Of a stretch of 64,000 nt of DNA, positions 1 through 13,000 are shown in pieces. Origin of the DNA: Zantedeschia hybrid cultivar (lineage: Eukaryota > Streptophyta > Magnoliopsida > Alismatales > Araceae); the NCBI GenBank assembly GCA_030544215.1, contig JARZZO010000011.1, forward strand, positions 44,111,001 to 44,175,000, in the 5' to 3' direction. How positions within the stretch are numbered: the first letter of the stretch is position 1; every line of letters begins with the position of its first letter. Made by a program: the position numbers and the translations under genes. A model generated the notes under the pieces. It did no database searches. It saw only the letters and a list, made by a program, of their open reading frames with translations, and had not been told where the DNA came from.

Positions 1-1069
1 TATCCGAGGGGTTGCTGCTTGGCCTCAGCGGGTCGGGGTTTCCCTGTTTGTCGTGACAGCTTCCGGCGCGTTTCTTGCTGTGGAGCTGGTACTGGTGGGA
101 GTTGGTTTACCCTTTAGCCACTAGGCCTGATGTGACCTTTGATCAAGGTTACGAGTGGTACCCTTAGCCCTTTGGCCTGACGCAGCCCGGGAGAGTTGGG
201 CTTGTGGGTAGTTCCTGTAGCTTCGGCTTGACGGGGGTTCGCCGGTCCCCAGGGCCCTCCTGAAGCGCTGAGGCCTAGCGTGGAGGCAATCCGGACGGTA
301 GGACAGTAGTCTAGACTGCTTGTGTGCACACGTAGCTGGCAGTGGCGATACACTGGTTCCAGCTAGTCCTAGTTTGACTCACTGCCTCACCCTACAGTGC
401 CCCGGAACACTGTAGGGGTGGACAGGCGTGAGTAGTGGTGGTAGTGTTGGGAGGCGACGTTTGACTTCGGTCGACAGTGTGGTTTAGTCGCTTTGTGGAC
501 TTTGACTGTGAGACGTGACTTTGTGTTGGGCTCTTCGGGTTACTCGGTACTGTTCTTGCTACACTGCTTATCGTACGTTTCATATCAGGTTGAGTGCTAT
601 GTTTACTGCTTTACTTAATTGCCATATATTCCTGTTGTTGCACTTGTGGGTGTGTGAGTGGGAGGCAAGGGATCGGATGATCCCTACTGAGCCCAATTCT
701 GGTGTGGCTCACTCCCTGCGGTTTCAGGTGTGGACCTCGTGGCGCAGCGGAAGCTTGGTGTCTTCTTGGTGTGCGGACCAGCAGCTGTCTTAGTTCCCGG
801 GGTATGCCCCGATGTTGTTGTACTTTCCTTCTGCCTGTACTTATTTAACTTGTTGGACATGTAATCATTGTTGGACTGTATACGGACATTATTATTTTCC
901 CTTCTGCGCACTCGTTTACCTTTGTAGTCCGTGCGATTGTTATATTTAGCCTTGTTTAGCACTTACTCCTCCAGATGTGTTGTGTGAGATCCGGGTGTGA
1001 ACCCGCAGTTAATGGGCCGACATCCATTTAGTGACCGGGTCTCCGGTCATAGGATGGCGGGTCGTTACA
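1..1069 (+). mobile_element. 3' part of an LTR, same family as the solo LTR at 48372-50745
   Basis: The first 45 bases match 50105 onward in the solo LTR, and both copies end in the same GGCGGGTCGTTACA. The LTR end is 1069 because copia integrase coding resumes directly after it (reading Arg-Gly-x-Glu-Tyr-Leu from 1071). CCGAG at 1070-1074 is the expected right half of the 5-bp target duplication; the left half lies outside the window. This copy is longer than the matching part of the solo LTR: about 50-480 has no counterpart there. Whether this is a solo LTR or one end of a full element cannot be seen. Confidence 0.8.
390..417. repeat. Perfect 10-bp inverted repeat with 8-base loop
   Basis: CCCTACAGTG at 390-399 is the exact reverse complement of CACTGTAGGG at 408-417. 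It lies in the part of this LTR that the solo LTR lacks. Confidence 0.7.
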
Positions 1070-1070
1070 C

Positions 1071-3410
1071 CGAGGACGCGAATATTTATCTGATCAGTTC
1101 AGGATTCTATGTGAGGAAAAGGGAATTAAAAGACAACTCACTATCCCATACACTCCGCAACAAAATGGTGTTGCCCAGAGAAGGAATAGAACGTTGTTAG
1201 ACATGGTTAGGTCTATGATGGCGCATGCCAACCTCCCAATATCATTCTGGGGGGATGCTTTGTTGACTGCCGCCTATTTACTTAACTGTGTGCCTTCACA
1301 GTCAGTTCCTTCTACCCCTTATGAGTTGTGGCGTGGCGAAAAGCCATATTTGGGAAACCTACGCCTGTGGGGGTCAGCTGGATATGTCCATGACTCTTCC
1401 CACAAGTATGGAAAACTGGGCCCTAAAGTTAAAAAGCTTATCTTCATAAGATATCTTGATAGCTCACAAGGGTATGTCATGTATGGACAATATCAAGATG
1501 GAGGAATGACAGAGAAAGATGTTCGAGCCGTTGTATTCTTAGAGAAAGAATACCCTAAACTTGGCGATGTCGGAAAAAGCTTTGATCTCCATAAAGTGGA
1601 TGAGACAGTTCTCTTACCATCTTCCAGCGAAGGGAGGGAATTAATTCCTAACCATATCATCACTAGAGATAGTATAGATGATCAAGTTAGTGGGAGTATA
1701 CCTATTAATTTACCGAATGGGAGTATTCCATTAGAATCGGAAGATGCCGACACCCAAGTATGTCGAAGTAAACGCAGTCACACTTGTCGTCGACGTTTTG
1801 AGATTGAAGAAGAGATTTTAATGTGTCAGCTTGTGAATGATGAAGAACCTAAAATTGTCAAAGAGGCATATTCATCATTATGAAAGAAAGAATGGGAAGC
1901 TGCCATGATAGATGAAATGGATTCAATGGAAAAGAATAAGGTCTGGGAGTTAGTTGATCTTCCGCCTGGGCGTAAAGCTATTGGAAACAAATGGGTTTTC
2001 AAAATTAAACGCAAGGCAGATGGATCAATTGACAAATACAAAGCACGACTAGTGGCGAAAGGGTATACCCAGAAGGAGGGTATTGATTTTGATGAGACGT
2101 TCTCTCCAGTGGTGAGATTTACGTCTGTTCGCCTGATCCTAGCTATTGTCGCACATTTAGATTTAGAACTCTTTCAGATGGATGTTAAGACGACATTTCT
2201 TAATGGAGAACTAGACGAGGAAATTTACATGTACCAACCAGAGGGTTTTGAGGTAAAGGAACAAGAGCACAAAGTTTGCCGCCTAAAACGTTCCATTTAC
2301 GGCCTCAAACAATCGTCTAGACAGTGGTATTTAAGATTTCATAAGGAAATCACCTCATTCGATTTTGAGACGATTGAGGAAGACCACTTTGTGTACGTCA
2401 AACGAAAGAAAGAAAAGATTCTAATTCTATCATTGTATGTTGACGACATTTTGTTGGCTGGGAATAATATGGAGTCTATCAATGCCACTAGGCAGTGGTT
2501 ATCTTCCGTCTTTGAGACCAAAGATATGGGCGAAGCAAACTATGTACTAGGAGTGAAAATAGTCAGAGATCGCTCTAGAAGGTTTTTTAGTATGTCTCAA
2601 GAAACCTACATTAATAAGATTCTAGAACGATACCGAATGAATCACTCTAAGCCCATTGATACTCCAGTTGATAAAAGTTGTGTTTTAAGTGTAAGCCAAT
2701 GCCCACATAATGAAGAAGAGAAGAATCAAATGATTAAAGTGCCATATGTGGCAACTATTGGGAGTCTGATGTATGCTAGGTTGTGTACTTGACCCGACAT
2801 TAGTTATGCTGTAGGATTAGCTAGCCGTTATCAAAGTAACCCTGGTCCTGCTCACTGGAAGGTAGTCAAGAGAATATTCCGATATTTACGTGGAACAACA
2901 AACCTTGCCTTATGTTACGAAGGAGGTGATCTAAGGTTGAAAGGTTATAGTGATGTTGATTGGGCCAGCGACAAAGACGAAAGAAAGTCTACGTCAGGAT
3001 ATGTGTTCATACTCGGTGGCGCGGCCATTTCTTGGTGTAGTAAGAAACAGATGTGCATTGCTCTATCCACTATGGAATCGGAATATGTGACATGTTCAGC
3101 AGCTTGTCAAGAAGCAGTTTGGTTAAGGAGTTTCCTGCGGCGATTGACTGTCACTCCTCATTCGGAGAAGAGTGTACTTCTCTATGTTGATAGTACATCA
3201 GCTTTGGCTTATGCCAAGGATCCTAAGTACCATGGTAAAACCAAACACATTGACATTAGATATCACTTCATTCGAGATATGTTAGCAAAAGAAGTAGTGG
3301 TCCTTCGACATATTTCTACTGATCGTATGGTAGCAGACCCGCTAACTAAACAGATCACTAGAGAGGCTTTCACGACCCATAGTAGAGCCATAGGTTTATG
3401 TAAACTGTAA
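1071..3410 (+). pseudogene. pol: Ty1/copia element D: integrase end, reverse transcriptase, RNase H (broken)
   Basis: One reading frame runs from the LTR junction to the stop after Lys-Leu at 3410. It starts in the integrase core (Glu-Tyr-Leu, then PYTPQQNG and RRNRTLLDMV), passes the copia RT (KARLVAKGY, QMDVKT-FLNG, catalytic LYVDDILLAGN near 2435-2470) and ends in RNase H (DWASDKDERKSTSGY, STMESEY, HIDIRYHFIRD). I see no frameshift, but two in-frame stops at 1881-1883 and 2790-2792. The second sits in CTxPDI, where copia elements have Arg, so it fits CGA to TGA. Gag, protease and the 5' LTR lie left of the window. Sense is plus, opposite to elements A, B and C. Confidence 0.93.
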
Positions 3411-4460
3411 TGTAAAGAATAGTTATTGTTGACTTCGATATAATGATGCATTCTCTTATTGAGTATTTTTGATGGAATGCTTGTTTACACATCAATGAGT
3501 GTCACCAGACTTGAATTGACCCTCTTACACGGGTAATTCGCCTTGGCGCTGAGATAGCGAGTAAGATGAGACATTGTGTATCTATGGCGATAGAAGAGCG
3601 AATAAGATACACTTAAAATATTTATTTATGTCGCCTCGGATAAGAGCCGAGATGAGATCTTTAAAGATCGAATACAGGAATAATTGAGCCCATCCTGTAT
3701 AGTCTACAGAAGCCGGATGTGAGTCTTGAGACAAGGCGCTGAGTGGAAGCGACTGGGTCATGAGACTCAAGTTAATCGCAGTGAGAGTGATTAGACTAAG
3801 ATCCGTGTGGTGTTTAAATGATAAATCTATAATTGACACGCCCACATTTGTGGAAGAACACCATAACATGCGTTTCATACTGCATGTGCAATTCTCGACC
3901 GATAAATGAGAATGATGAATGGATCTCTGCTTTATCATTGTGTGAGCTCTTGGATCATATTGTTGATTCTACCTGTACCCTATGTGACCTAAGAACTATG
4001 TCATGAAGAGGAAGCTTGGCGTCGCTACTTTAGCATGATCCTTAGGACTAAGGTTGATACAGTCTAGCGGGACATGACTAGGAAAGCGGCCGAGATTAAT
4101 CGAATTGACATGAGAACTTGGGGAAGACATCTATATATTGCACCATGTTATGTGGATCATACCCCGGGGAACTCAGTCAGTTGTGTACAGACAGAGTTAT
4201 GATCACATCACATTTGGGATTTAAACACTGCCAATTATTTATCTGAGAGATCCGGAGTGTTAAATCAGGTGAATATAAGATGGTCTGGGGTACAACGAGA
4301 TTTTAAAGAGTATTGTGTTCCATTAGTTTTCGTGATAACTTAATGGATCACTACTCGCCTGATCGTGTTATGCTCGTGAGGTCGCACACTGCATTTCCTG
4401 TATGACAGTTGGATTGTAGCAACTTAGAGAGGTTGTTTATTAACCTTTGCCCAACGTGGG
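3411..4460 (+). other. 3' non-coding region of copia D
   Basis: About 1 kb between the RNase H stop and the polypurine tract. I see no coding sequence on either strand that resembles a known family. The length suggests a copia lineage with an extended 3' untranslated region. Confidence 0.5.
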
Positions 4461-4471
4461 CAAGTGGGAGA
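4461..4471 (+). other. Polypurine tract of copia D
   Basis: CAAGTGGGAGA directly precedes the LTR start TGTTAACAG. The same AAGTGGGAGA core precedes the 3' LTRs of Copia1, Copia2 and Copia3, supporting its role as plus-strand primer. Confidence 0.75.
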
Positions 4472-5190
4472 TGTTAACAGTTACGCATGGTAACTACCAT
4501 GCAATGCCCACGTGGGGCTAAGGAGTGGGTTATAGGAGTTGAGGGGGAGTGGTTGTGGGAAGTTACCCACGCATGTGTTTCCCCCTTGGTTATAACTATT
4601 CCCTCCTTTGTTTGAAAGGGTTGAGGAGAGAGATATAAAAGGGGGAGAGTGGGATTACGTGAATGGCTCTCACTCAACTTTTGGGCAACCCTCTCTCTCA
4701 CTCAACACTCCTCTTCTTTCTACACATTCCCTCTCTCTCTCTAAGTGTTGTTCTCCAAGAGGTTATCACCAAGAGCCTAGGATTTCCAGCGTGGATTTTA
4801 GGAAGAAGCCCGTCACGTGGTTCTCCTCCTCGTCCTCACGGAGCCGTCACCGTCCATCCACGAACGTCGCCGTTAAGGTATGTTTCCGTTATGATCCATC
4901 TCCGTGCATCCTTCCGCTTGTTCATTTGATGCATGGAGATATTTATTTTTATCATCAAATACATTGTCACTGATAAAGGAGTTAAAATCCTCAATAGAGC
5001 TCTGATTCGCAGGAAGGACACCAAGTCTATTTATTTATATGACTTTATTAAAGATTGTCAAAGGACATGTGGACTTCTAAGGAATACCTTAGCGCGGTGC
5101 TAAGGGCCTAGATGTTTCCTTAGTGGGATTGACTATAATTAGAGGAAAATATTTTATTTTTTTCCATTGAAAGTCTAGACATTTAAAGAG
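4472..5190 (+). mobile_element. 3' LTR of copia D (right end approximate)
   Basis: The LTR begins TGTTAACAG just after the polypurine tract. A TATA box (TATAAAAG, 4634-4641) is followed by a CT-rich leader, as expected for an LTR promoter. The 5' LTR is outside the window, so the right boundary cannot be fixed by comparison; 5190 is one TG...CA candidate and the true end may lie up to about 5.3 kb. Confidence 0.55.
4634..4641 (+). promoter_or_regulatory. TATA box in copia D LTR
   Basis: TATAAAAG followed by GGGGGAG, about 160 bp into the LTR, in the sense direction of the element. Confidence 0.6.
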
Positions 5191-5888
5191 AGAAGTGAAG
5201 AAAGAAGCCCTCAAGTAGGCTAGTATGATTGCAGAAAAGCTGAGAGCAGTGGAATCCTTCTAATTCATGGTAGGTGCGTAATAAACCAATTCATGTTATT
5301 TGTTACTTATATAGTCTAACTCAGTTTGGGTATTTAGAAAATCCTAAAATATGCATGTGTAAAAGATTTATATCAGTTTATATATGGCTTCAGCTATATG
5401 TGATACACCTAGTATACTTAATAATTATTCTGATTTTACTGATAATACCTAATTAACAATTTATCTGGTAAAAAATTGAATAACACGCATATTATGTTGA
5501 ATTCAATCTCCTTTTCTATCTATTTTGAGATCTTGTGATAACTCAGATATTTGTTTTGAACTTTAAGAAAATGAAATGAGTGTAGACAATACCATATCAA
5601 GGAAATTATGTGAATGAACCTACAATAAATATATGATGTCATAGTAATCATTTATGACTTGTTGGACAACAAAAATGATGTGAAATCTTAAAACTCAACT
5701 TCTATGTAGTGGAGGGTGGGGCAAAACCTCTGATCCTAGCTAGTTGTACCAAGACCAGGGCACTACAATCGTACATGTACCACGATGTGTATGACTCCTT
5801 CCATTGTGGTTCAGATATATGTTCGAATCTTATTGTGAAAATCTAATTAAAAGTGAATTGAAATTGTTCCATCAGACTTGAGCAGATC
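5191..5888. other. Unassigned AT-rich stretch
   Basis: No coding frame, repeat or promoter that I can support. It may be remnant LTR of copia D at the left and decayed sequence elsewhere. Confidence 0.4.
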
Positions 5889-6182
5889 TCAGAATTTTAT
5901 GTGATTATGATGATGAGAAGGTCTTTGATAATTAGGTCTTTGATAATTACGATATGGTTGATTATAACGATTTTTGTAATAATTTCTTCTATGAAATCTT
6001 CTAGGAGTATATCTTCTAGAAAATGATTCTTTACCAAATTCATAACAATGTGGTTGTACGTCTTTACAGATGGGTTGATTAGCTAGGTATCTTAATTGTT
6101 CTTGTGCTTGTTGTTCTGAGCATTGATTTCTCAGAACTTCAAAAGCACATTGTATTCTTATAGCCAAACAATCTGTAAGCAC
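5889..6182 (-). pseudogene. Fragment rich in Arg, Tyr and Asn, possibly pararetroviral
   Basis: An open stretch of about 97 residues. The first half is Cys- and Gln-containing; the second half is dominated by Arg, Tyr, Asn and Pro with a His-rich end. Basic tails like this occur in caulimovirid coat proteins, but I do not see the Cys-x2-Cys-x4-His-x4-Cys knuckle that would support that. It lies head to head with the fragment at 6213-6716. The family call is a guess from composition; a decayed gag is an alternative. Confidence 0.25.
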
Positions 6183-6212
6183 ATTGTATTATCTAGAACA
6201 TAAATAGATATT

Positions 6213-6716
6213 GGACTATCAATATTTCCTTTTCTTCCTCATGATTTACCGCCAGGAATATACCCAGATAGATCAACACCAAGAGAAAGAGCATATAGAC
6301 ATAGATATAGAGAAACTCAAGATCCACATCAAAATCCCTACTGGTCAGCCAGAACATCTGGATCAAAACGTACAGATTATCCTTGATTTCATGAACAAAC
6401 AGGATATCCCCATAAATATCCAGTAAAACGAGCAGATATAAAAACTTATCCAGAATATATGGATACTCAAGAATATCCAGAATATAATATATTTATGCAA
6501 AGTAGTGGACAAGATCCATACGTATTCAATATAGATAAAATTCCTTTTCAAGAAAGAGAAACATATATTAAACAATGGTTACAACGAATACTAGGAACTA
6601 TATATGAAAGACCAACTTTAACAGCAGTACAATTATTAGAATTAGCTTTATCAAAATTTGAAGGCTTTGCGGCCTTAGCTTCTTTTGTGGTAGATTATGA
6701 CTATTCAAATAGCTGA
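6213..6716 (+). pseudogene. Tyr/Pro-rich fragment, possibly pararetroviral
   Basis: One frame runs about 168 codons with a single TGA near 6376-6380. The first half is rich in Tyr, Pro and Arg. The second half (from about 6459) looks like a globular segment with IPFQERETYIKQWLQRI and ends at 6716. Globular segments of this kind precede the basic tail in caulimovirid structural polyproteins, which suggests that this and the minus-strand piece at 5889-6182 are inverted parts of one old endogenous copy. I recognise no diagnostic catalytic motif, so the assignment stays tentative. Confidence 0.28.
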
Positions 6717-6773
6717 TTTGATAAGTAATTAATCTTTTAATTATGAGAGTGAACTTTTATTCAAATTTAAGTG

Positions 6774-9700
6774 TGTTACGCACCTGATCCAATTCAGTCA
6801 CTTGGACTCACTTTGGATTCAAACTACGTAACTACATAATCAAATAGTACACAAATCGGACATGAATTATGACAGACAAATAACCAAAGTAATAAATATG
6901 CCATTTACCATCAAAATACTCCAATAAAATTTTTCAATGCCAATACCATAATTCCATAAATGAATAACATTAATACCAGGATTTCAACGTACATCAAATA
7001 TCTATATAAAATAAAATCACTCAACTCACTGAAGAAATGAAAAAGTACACATCCCTCTTTCAATCCCTAGTACATCAATCTACTAAATAAATAAGCAAAT
7101 ATATCTAGATAGTAGCGAAAGTCTTCAAATCCAAAGCTTTTCAGTAATCAAAAGTCCAACTCCTCCTCCTCAGGAGACTCTAAAAATGATAATACGATTT
7201 ATGAGTACAACCATTCAGTAGGAAATGAAATACACTAAATATTAACAATGTAATAGTTGAGAAATTATGATAACTAACTAACTAGAATTCACAGTTTTAC
7301 ATATATCTCAAATAAGAATATGATACAAAATATAGTCAGACATAAGTTTATCAAATCAAATATATTTTCCAATAATATGAATGAATCAACTAACATATAG
7401 CATATATGGCATGATCGAACTTATATCAGACATATTAAATTTCACTAACTAAGATTAGAATGTATGACATACCGTAGAATATCTCAAATTATCAAATTGT
7501 CAGGGCCTTACGTATCACCGCCCCTGAATAATTTAAATATCAGATGTCAAATATCATGGCATACTAGCTTATTAAATCAGATTCATATCATTGATCATAT
7601 GATTAATGCAAATTCATATGATTGCAAAGAAATAAATAAGCATAATGATCAAAGGATTCAAATGATTAAGCAAAATTCAAATGAACATATAGAGCAAGGA
7701 TTCATATTTATATGACAATCAAATAAATCAAATCATATCATAACGGACATGCACCCAAACCACAACATAAGGAGCCAAACAAAACAAAAATTAAAGCATG
7801 TTGGCAAATGATGTTGAGGTCTTGTTAGAATTAGAGAGTCTAGGTCGCACCCAACTTTAAACCACTAGGGTATTACGTATCGTCGTCCCCTAATTTAGCC
7901 GGCAGGAAATCAAGATTCTACCTGTTTACTTTCGGCTTCCAAAAAAAATACCCTATCTAATATAGATATTTATAATGGAATCAGGCCAAATATCTCCTTA
8001 AGATGACAATATACAAACAAACTCTAATAATTATGGCATAATTATATTAACAGAGATCAAACGACGAAAAGGATGAACATATATTTAAAATTTGAATGAA
8101 CAAAATGCTATATATAGTTATAAGTCAAAATACATATTTTTATTTATAAAATAATCATTTAAAGAGTCAACATATTCATATAGATGTGAAATATGAACAA
8201 AACTAATACCAACAAGTTTCTAGAAGGAAGAATATGCTCCAAGAATATTCTCATAATTTTCAGACAAAAAAACATATTTTCAAGTATTAAACCTATGTTC
8301 TGAAGCTGAAAAATCAGTAAACAGGTCCAAAAATAGCAAACATATTTGAAAAATAGCCAAACTTGGCAGACATGATGAAACATGTCGACAATGTTTCACG
8401 TGAATCAAACATCAAATGAATAGTTTAGAACATTGAGTTGTATATGTCAAACTTGAGTGAATTTTGGCCAATGAAATAAATGGCCGAAAATTGAAGAAAA
8501 AATTTCAAAAAATTGTACTTTTTTTCATGAAATTAGATTTCATCATGATAAAGTTGTGGTTAAAATTTAAGATCATTTGGCTAAGAAACTATGGAGTTAT
8601 GGATGACCAGAGTCCTTCCAAAAATCTGATGTGTCTTCAATTTGGATAGACTACATAGGCTAAGATAATAATTACGGAAAAAATAATAAATAAATTCAGC
8701 AAAATCTAAAATTTGGAGAGTACAAATGGACATCAATAACCAACTTTGCTCAAAATTTTAGATCATTTAGATGAGTATTTAGGGAGTTATGGCTAAAATA
8801 GTCAGATCTGATTTTCCAAACTAATAGCAGACAAGTAGTCTGAATCACATCCATGCAGTTGGACACCTTTTAAATGGCGCCTAGCATGGTCGACATGATT
8901 TAGACTCCATATTGGGTTTGAAAGGATCTGAAACACTAGGTTTGAATGGCGTCTCGTCGAGCGGACGTCTTTGAAATCACGTCTACTGGTTTGGATGCGA
9001 TTTAGACTAATTTTTCTAAAATATAATATCTCGAAGAATTCTCATAGAATTGAAGGTCCAAAGTGGGAACTAAGATCATATACTTTTAGATTTAGGTTCC
9101 AAGAATCATTTTTGACCACTTTTAAAAATCAAAACGGACTTTTTATATTAATACAAAATATTATTTAATGGGTTTCATATCCTACCTCTTGAAGAGTACG
9201 AAGAACACCACTTAAATTCTTCTTTAATCAATTTCTTATGCTCTAGCCATGAAATGTTCCACTTTCAAATCTTCTTTTACATCCTCTAACCATACAAGAA
9301 CACAATCCATGTGTTAAAATCAATCTAAAAAAAGAAATAAATCAAAACCTCCCCTAGTTCTTCTCTAGAACACCATAATCTTACCTTGGGAGTTACAAGT
9401 GCAGCTTTAGAAGCCCTAGCACGAATTCAGGAGATCATATATAGCTTCTTGCCTTTCCAATACAACCAAGAAATTCTCTTTTCATGTTGGAGCCAAAGTC
9501 CATCCATGTATGGCTTAATCTCTAAGGAAAAATCACTTCCTAGCGCAATTAGGACTCTGTTCCCGTACTTAACTATTTCCTTAACTGTAACCTCTTAAAT
9601 TCAACCTTGTTACAGTTAGAATTAGCAGAAGTGTTCTTCTATAAAGTTGTAGATATTCATTTCCTCTTTGCAATGGTACAAAGATCGTAGTCTTTTGTCA

Positions 9701-9981
9701 ACTGAGCAAAACATTATCGCTGATTTACGGAGCTACTATCACACTACTCTAAATCCAGAATTTGACTAAGTGTTGGAACTACTTTCGTTTCTTGTTAGAA
9801 CACTAATGGGCATACTGGGCTTAATCGTTAAATTAATAGGTTTCTCATATATTTCTTATTATTTAATGAATGATTAACTATAATTCAGTCCAATTACTCA
9901 TAACACATTAACTAATCATATCGGGCTTAACTAAATATGACCCATTACTAATTAAAATTGTTTATGTCCTAGGGTATAACA
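6774..9981 (-). mobile_element. 3' LTR of gypsy element C (left end tentative)
   Basis: The right end is firm: on the minus strand a purine tract (9982-9994) is followed by TGTTATACCC, a normal LTR start. The left end is put at 6774 because the minus strand there reads GGTGCGTAACA, similar to the GGTCGTTACA that ends the other gypsy LTR here. A length near 3.2 kb suits chromoviral Tekay/Del elements. The other LTR is outside the window, so the boundary and the 5-bp duplication cannot be tested. Four 22-bp dyad modules sit at 8846, 8876, 8948 and 8978. Short plus-strand frames here look like chance. Confidence 0.6.
8846..8999. repeat. Four 22-bp dyad modules in the LTR of C
   Basis: Modules start at 8846, 8876, 8948 and 8978. 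In each, a 6-bp left half (CACATC, GGCGCC, GGCGTC, CACGTC) is followed after exactly 10 bp by a right half (GACACC, GACATG, GACGTC, GATGCG) and then TTT or ATTT. They match the modules of the solo LTR at 48458-49695. Confidence 0.6.
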
Positions 9982-9994
9982 TCCTCTCCCTCTT
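9982..9994 (-). other. Polypurine tract of gypsy C
   Basis: On the minus strand AAGAGGGAGAGGA lies directly upstream of the LTR start TGTTATACCC. Confidence 0.7.
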
Positions 9995-10027
9995 AAAGAA
10001 ATTTCATCTTCGAAATTTAAAATATCA

Positions 10028-13000
10028 CTACTCACCAAATAAGAAGTGATACTTATTCTTCATATCTTTTTCTGTCTCCCAAATAGCTTCCTCTATAGAA
10101 CAATGTCGCCATAAAACCTTTACTAGAAGAATCACTTTGTAGGCAACACTAGCTCTTTACAATCCATAATATTAATATGCTTCTCTTCATATGGTAAGTC
10201 TGATTACACATCTAGTGGTTCATACATAATCACAGGAGATGGATCAGAGATATACTTCCTAAACATTGACACATGAAGCACTGAATGTACATTGGCCAAT
10301 ACGGGTGGCAAAGCCAGCTTGTAAGCCACTTCAACAACTCACTGAAGGATCTCAAATGGTCTAATAAATCTCGACTATGCTTGCCTTTCTTATTAAACTA
10401 TATAACACCTTTCATAGGAGATAACTTGAGAAACACATGATCTCCTACTACAAATGCTAACTCTCGTCTCCTGTTATTTGCATAACTTTTCTATCGGCTC
10501 TGAGTAGTAAGTAACCGCTTTTTGATGATGCCAATCTTTTTTGAACAATTTCGGACAATCTGGAGTCCCAATAAACTTATCTCACTAGCTTCTGACCAAC
10601 AGACAGGTGATCTACATGTCCTCACATAGAGTGCCTTATATGGTGCCATCTCAATGCTAGAATCATAGCTATTATTATATGCAAACTCTATCAAAGGCAA
10701 CTAATCATCCCAACTACCCTACTACTCTAGGTTGCACGCTCTCAACATGTCCTCGAGCGTCTGTATAGTCCTCTCAGACTGACCATCGGTCTGAGGATGA
10801 AAAGAAGAACTAAATGTAAGCTATGTGCCCAATGCCTCATGTTGACTCTTTCAGAATCGAACAATGAATCTAGAATCCTTGTCTGAAATAATAGAAACTG
10901 ACGCATCATGTAGTCGAATGATCTTGTTAATGTAAAGTCTAGTCAATTCTTCCAAAGATTGAGTCTTATGAATGGCCAAAAACCAAGTAGACTTATTCAG
11001 CCGATCTACAATCACCCAAATTATGTCATGCTTCTTCCTTGTCTTGGGTAGACTTGTGATGAAATCCATAGTAATATGTTCTCACTTCCACTGTAGGATT
11101 TTCATTAACTGCAATGGACCAGCAGGTCTCTAATGTTCCGCCTTCACTTGCTGAAATGTCAAGTATCTGAAAATAAAGTCAACAATATCCTTCTTTATGT
11201 CTGTCCACCAGAAAATTTTCTTCAAGTCACGATACATCTTCATGTTGTCTAGATGTATAGAAAATTGCGACTTGTGAGCTTCAGCCATCAGCTCTCTCCT
11301 GAGTTCAACATCATTCGACACACATAATCTATTGCTAAGTCGAATGCCACCATCAGATCCCTATATAACATCAGGCTTTCTAATCATAGCCTGAATAGCT
11401 TGTTGTTTCTCCTGAGCCTGAATGATTCGGTCAATCAAAACAGATCGAACAGTCAGATGCATCAAGTATGACCTCTCACAATGAACCTGAGGTGTATCTT
11501 CAATAATATCTTCCATAACTTTCTAGTTAGAGAGCAACTGTAAAGCCATCAACTTTTTGCTCAATGCATTAGCTACCATGTTCGCCTTGTCTGGATAATA
11601 GTTCAATGTGAAGTCATAATCTTTTAGGAACTCCGGACATCCCCTCTACCTCAGATTGAGATCCTTCTGAGAAAATATGTACTTTAGGCTCTTGTGATCA
11701 GTGAACACATCAAACTATGCTCCATAGAGGTAATGCTGCCAGATTCTCAAAGCATGTACCACAACAGCTATTCCAAATTACGTGTGGGATAATTTTTCTC
11801 ATGGTCTTTTAGTTGTCCAGGTGCATAGGCCACAACCTGGCCATGCTGCATAAGTACGCATATGAGACCCTTTCATGATGCACTAGTAAACACCACAAAG
11901 CCATCGATCCCATCTGGTAGGGTGAGTACCAGAGGAGTGGTCAACCTAGTCTTCAGCTCCTAGAGACTATGCTCACACTTCTTTGACCAAAATGAAATTA
12001 GCACCCTTGCATGTCAACTTGGTAATTGGAGTAGCCAAAGTAGAAAACCCTTCAATAAATCTCTTATAATACCCAACCAGGCCAAAGAAGCTTCGAATGT
12101 TAACAACAGTCTTCGGAGCCTCTCACTTTATAACAGCCTCCTCCTTTGCCGGGTCTACAGGAACTCTATCCTTAGAAATAACGTGCCGTAAGAATTGGAC
12201 TTGCTCCAACCAAAACTCACATTTGCCAAATTTTGCATACAAGTGGTAAATCCTAAGAGTCTCCAAAACAGTCTTCAAAATTTTCCTGTATGCCTCCTCA
12301 CTCGATGAATAAATCATTACATCATCAATGAAGACAACAACAAATTGGTTAAGGTATGGCTGAAAGATTCGATTCATCAAATTCATAAAAGTAACATGGG
12401 CATTAGTTAGCCCAAAAATCTTAACCAAGAATTCATAGTGACCGTACCTTGTGTGAAAGGCCATCTTCGGAATGTCTTTATCCTTGATCCACAGCTAATG
12501 ATAGCCAGACCGAAGATCAATATTGGAGAAGACCTTTGCTGTCTGTAACTGATTAAACAAGTCTTCGATCCTTGGCAAAGGATACTTGTTCTTGATAGTG
12601 ACCTGATTGATCTTATAGTAATCAATGCATAGATGCATCGACCCATCCTTCTTCCGGACAAATCACATTGGTGCAACCCATGGTGATACACTAGGTCATA
12701 TGAAACCCTTGTCTAGAAGTTCTTGTAGTTGCTACTTTAATTCTGCTAACTCGGCAGAAGCCACTATATGGTGCCTTAGAAATAGATGCGATACTTGGCA
12801 TAAGAATAATAGTAAATCGATCTCCCAAGGTGGTGGCAACCAAGATAGATCATCATGAAACACATCGGGAAAATATCGAATCACCTTGATGTCTTGCACT
12901 CTCTTGGCTGTGTCATCATCAATCACGACACTAGCCAAGAATGCTTACAACCCTGACCGACTAACTTTTGTGCTCTTAATATAGAGACAAAAACCCCTCT

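Noticed and set aside
6774..9981. Candidate genes in the AT-rich stretch (for example 7464-7715, 8159-8383)
   Set aside because: Short, low-complexity frames inside the inferred LTR of C, without homology.
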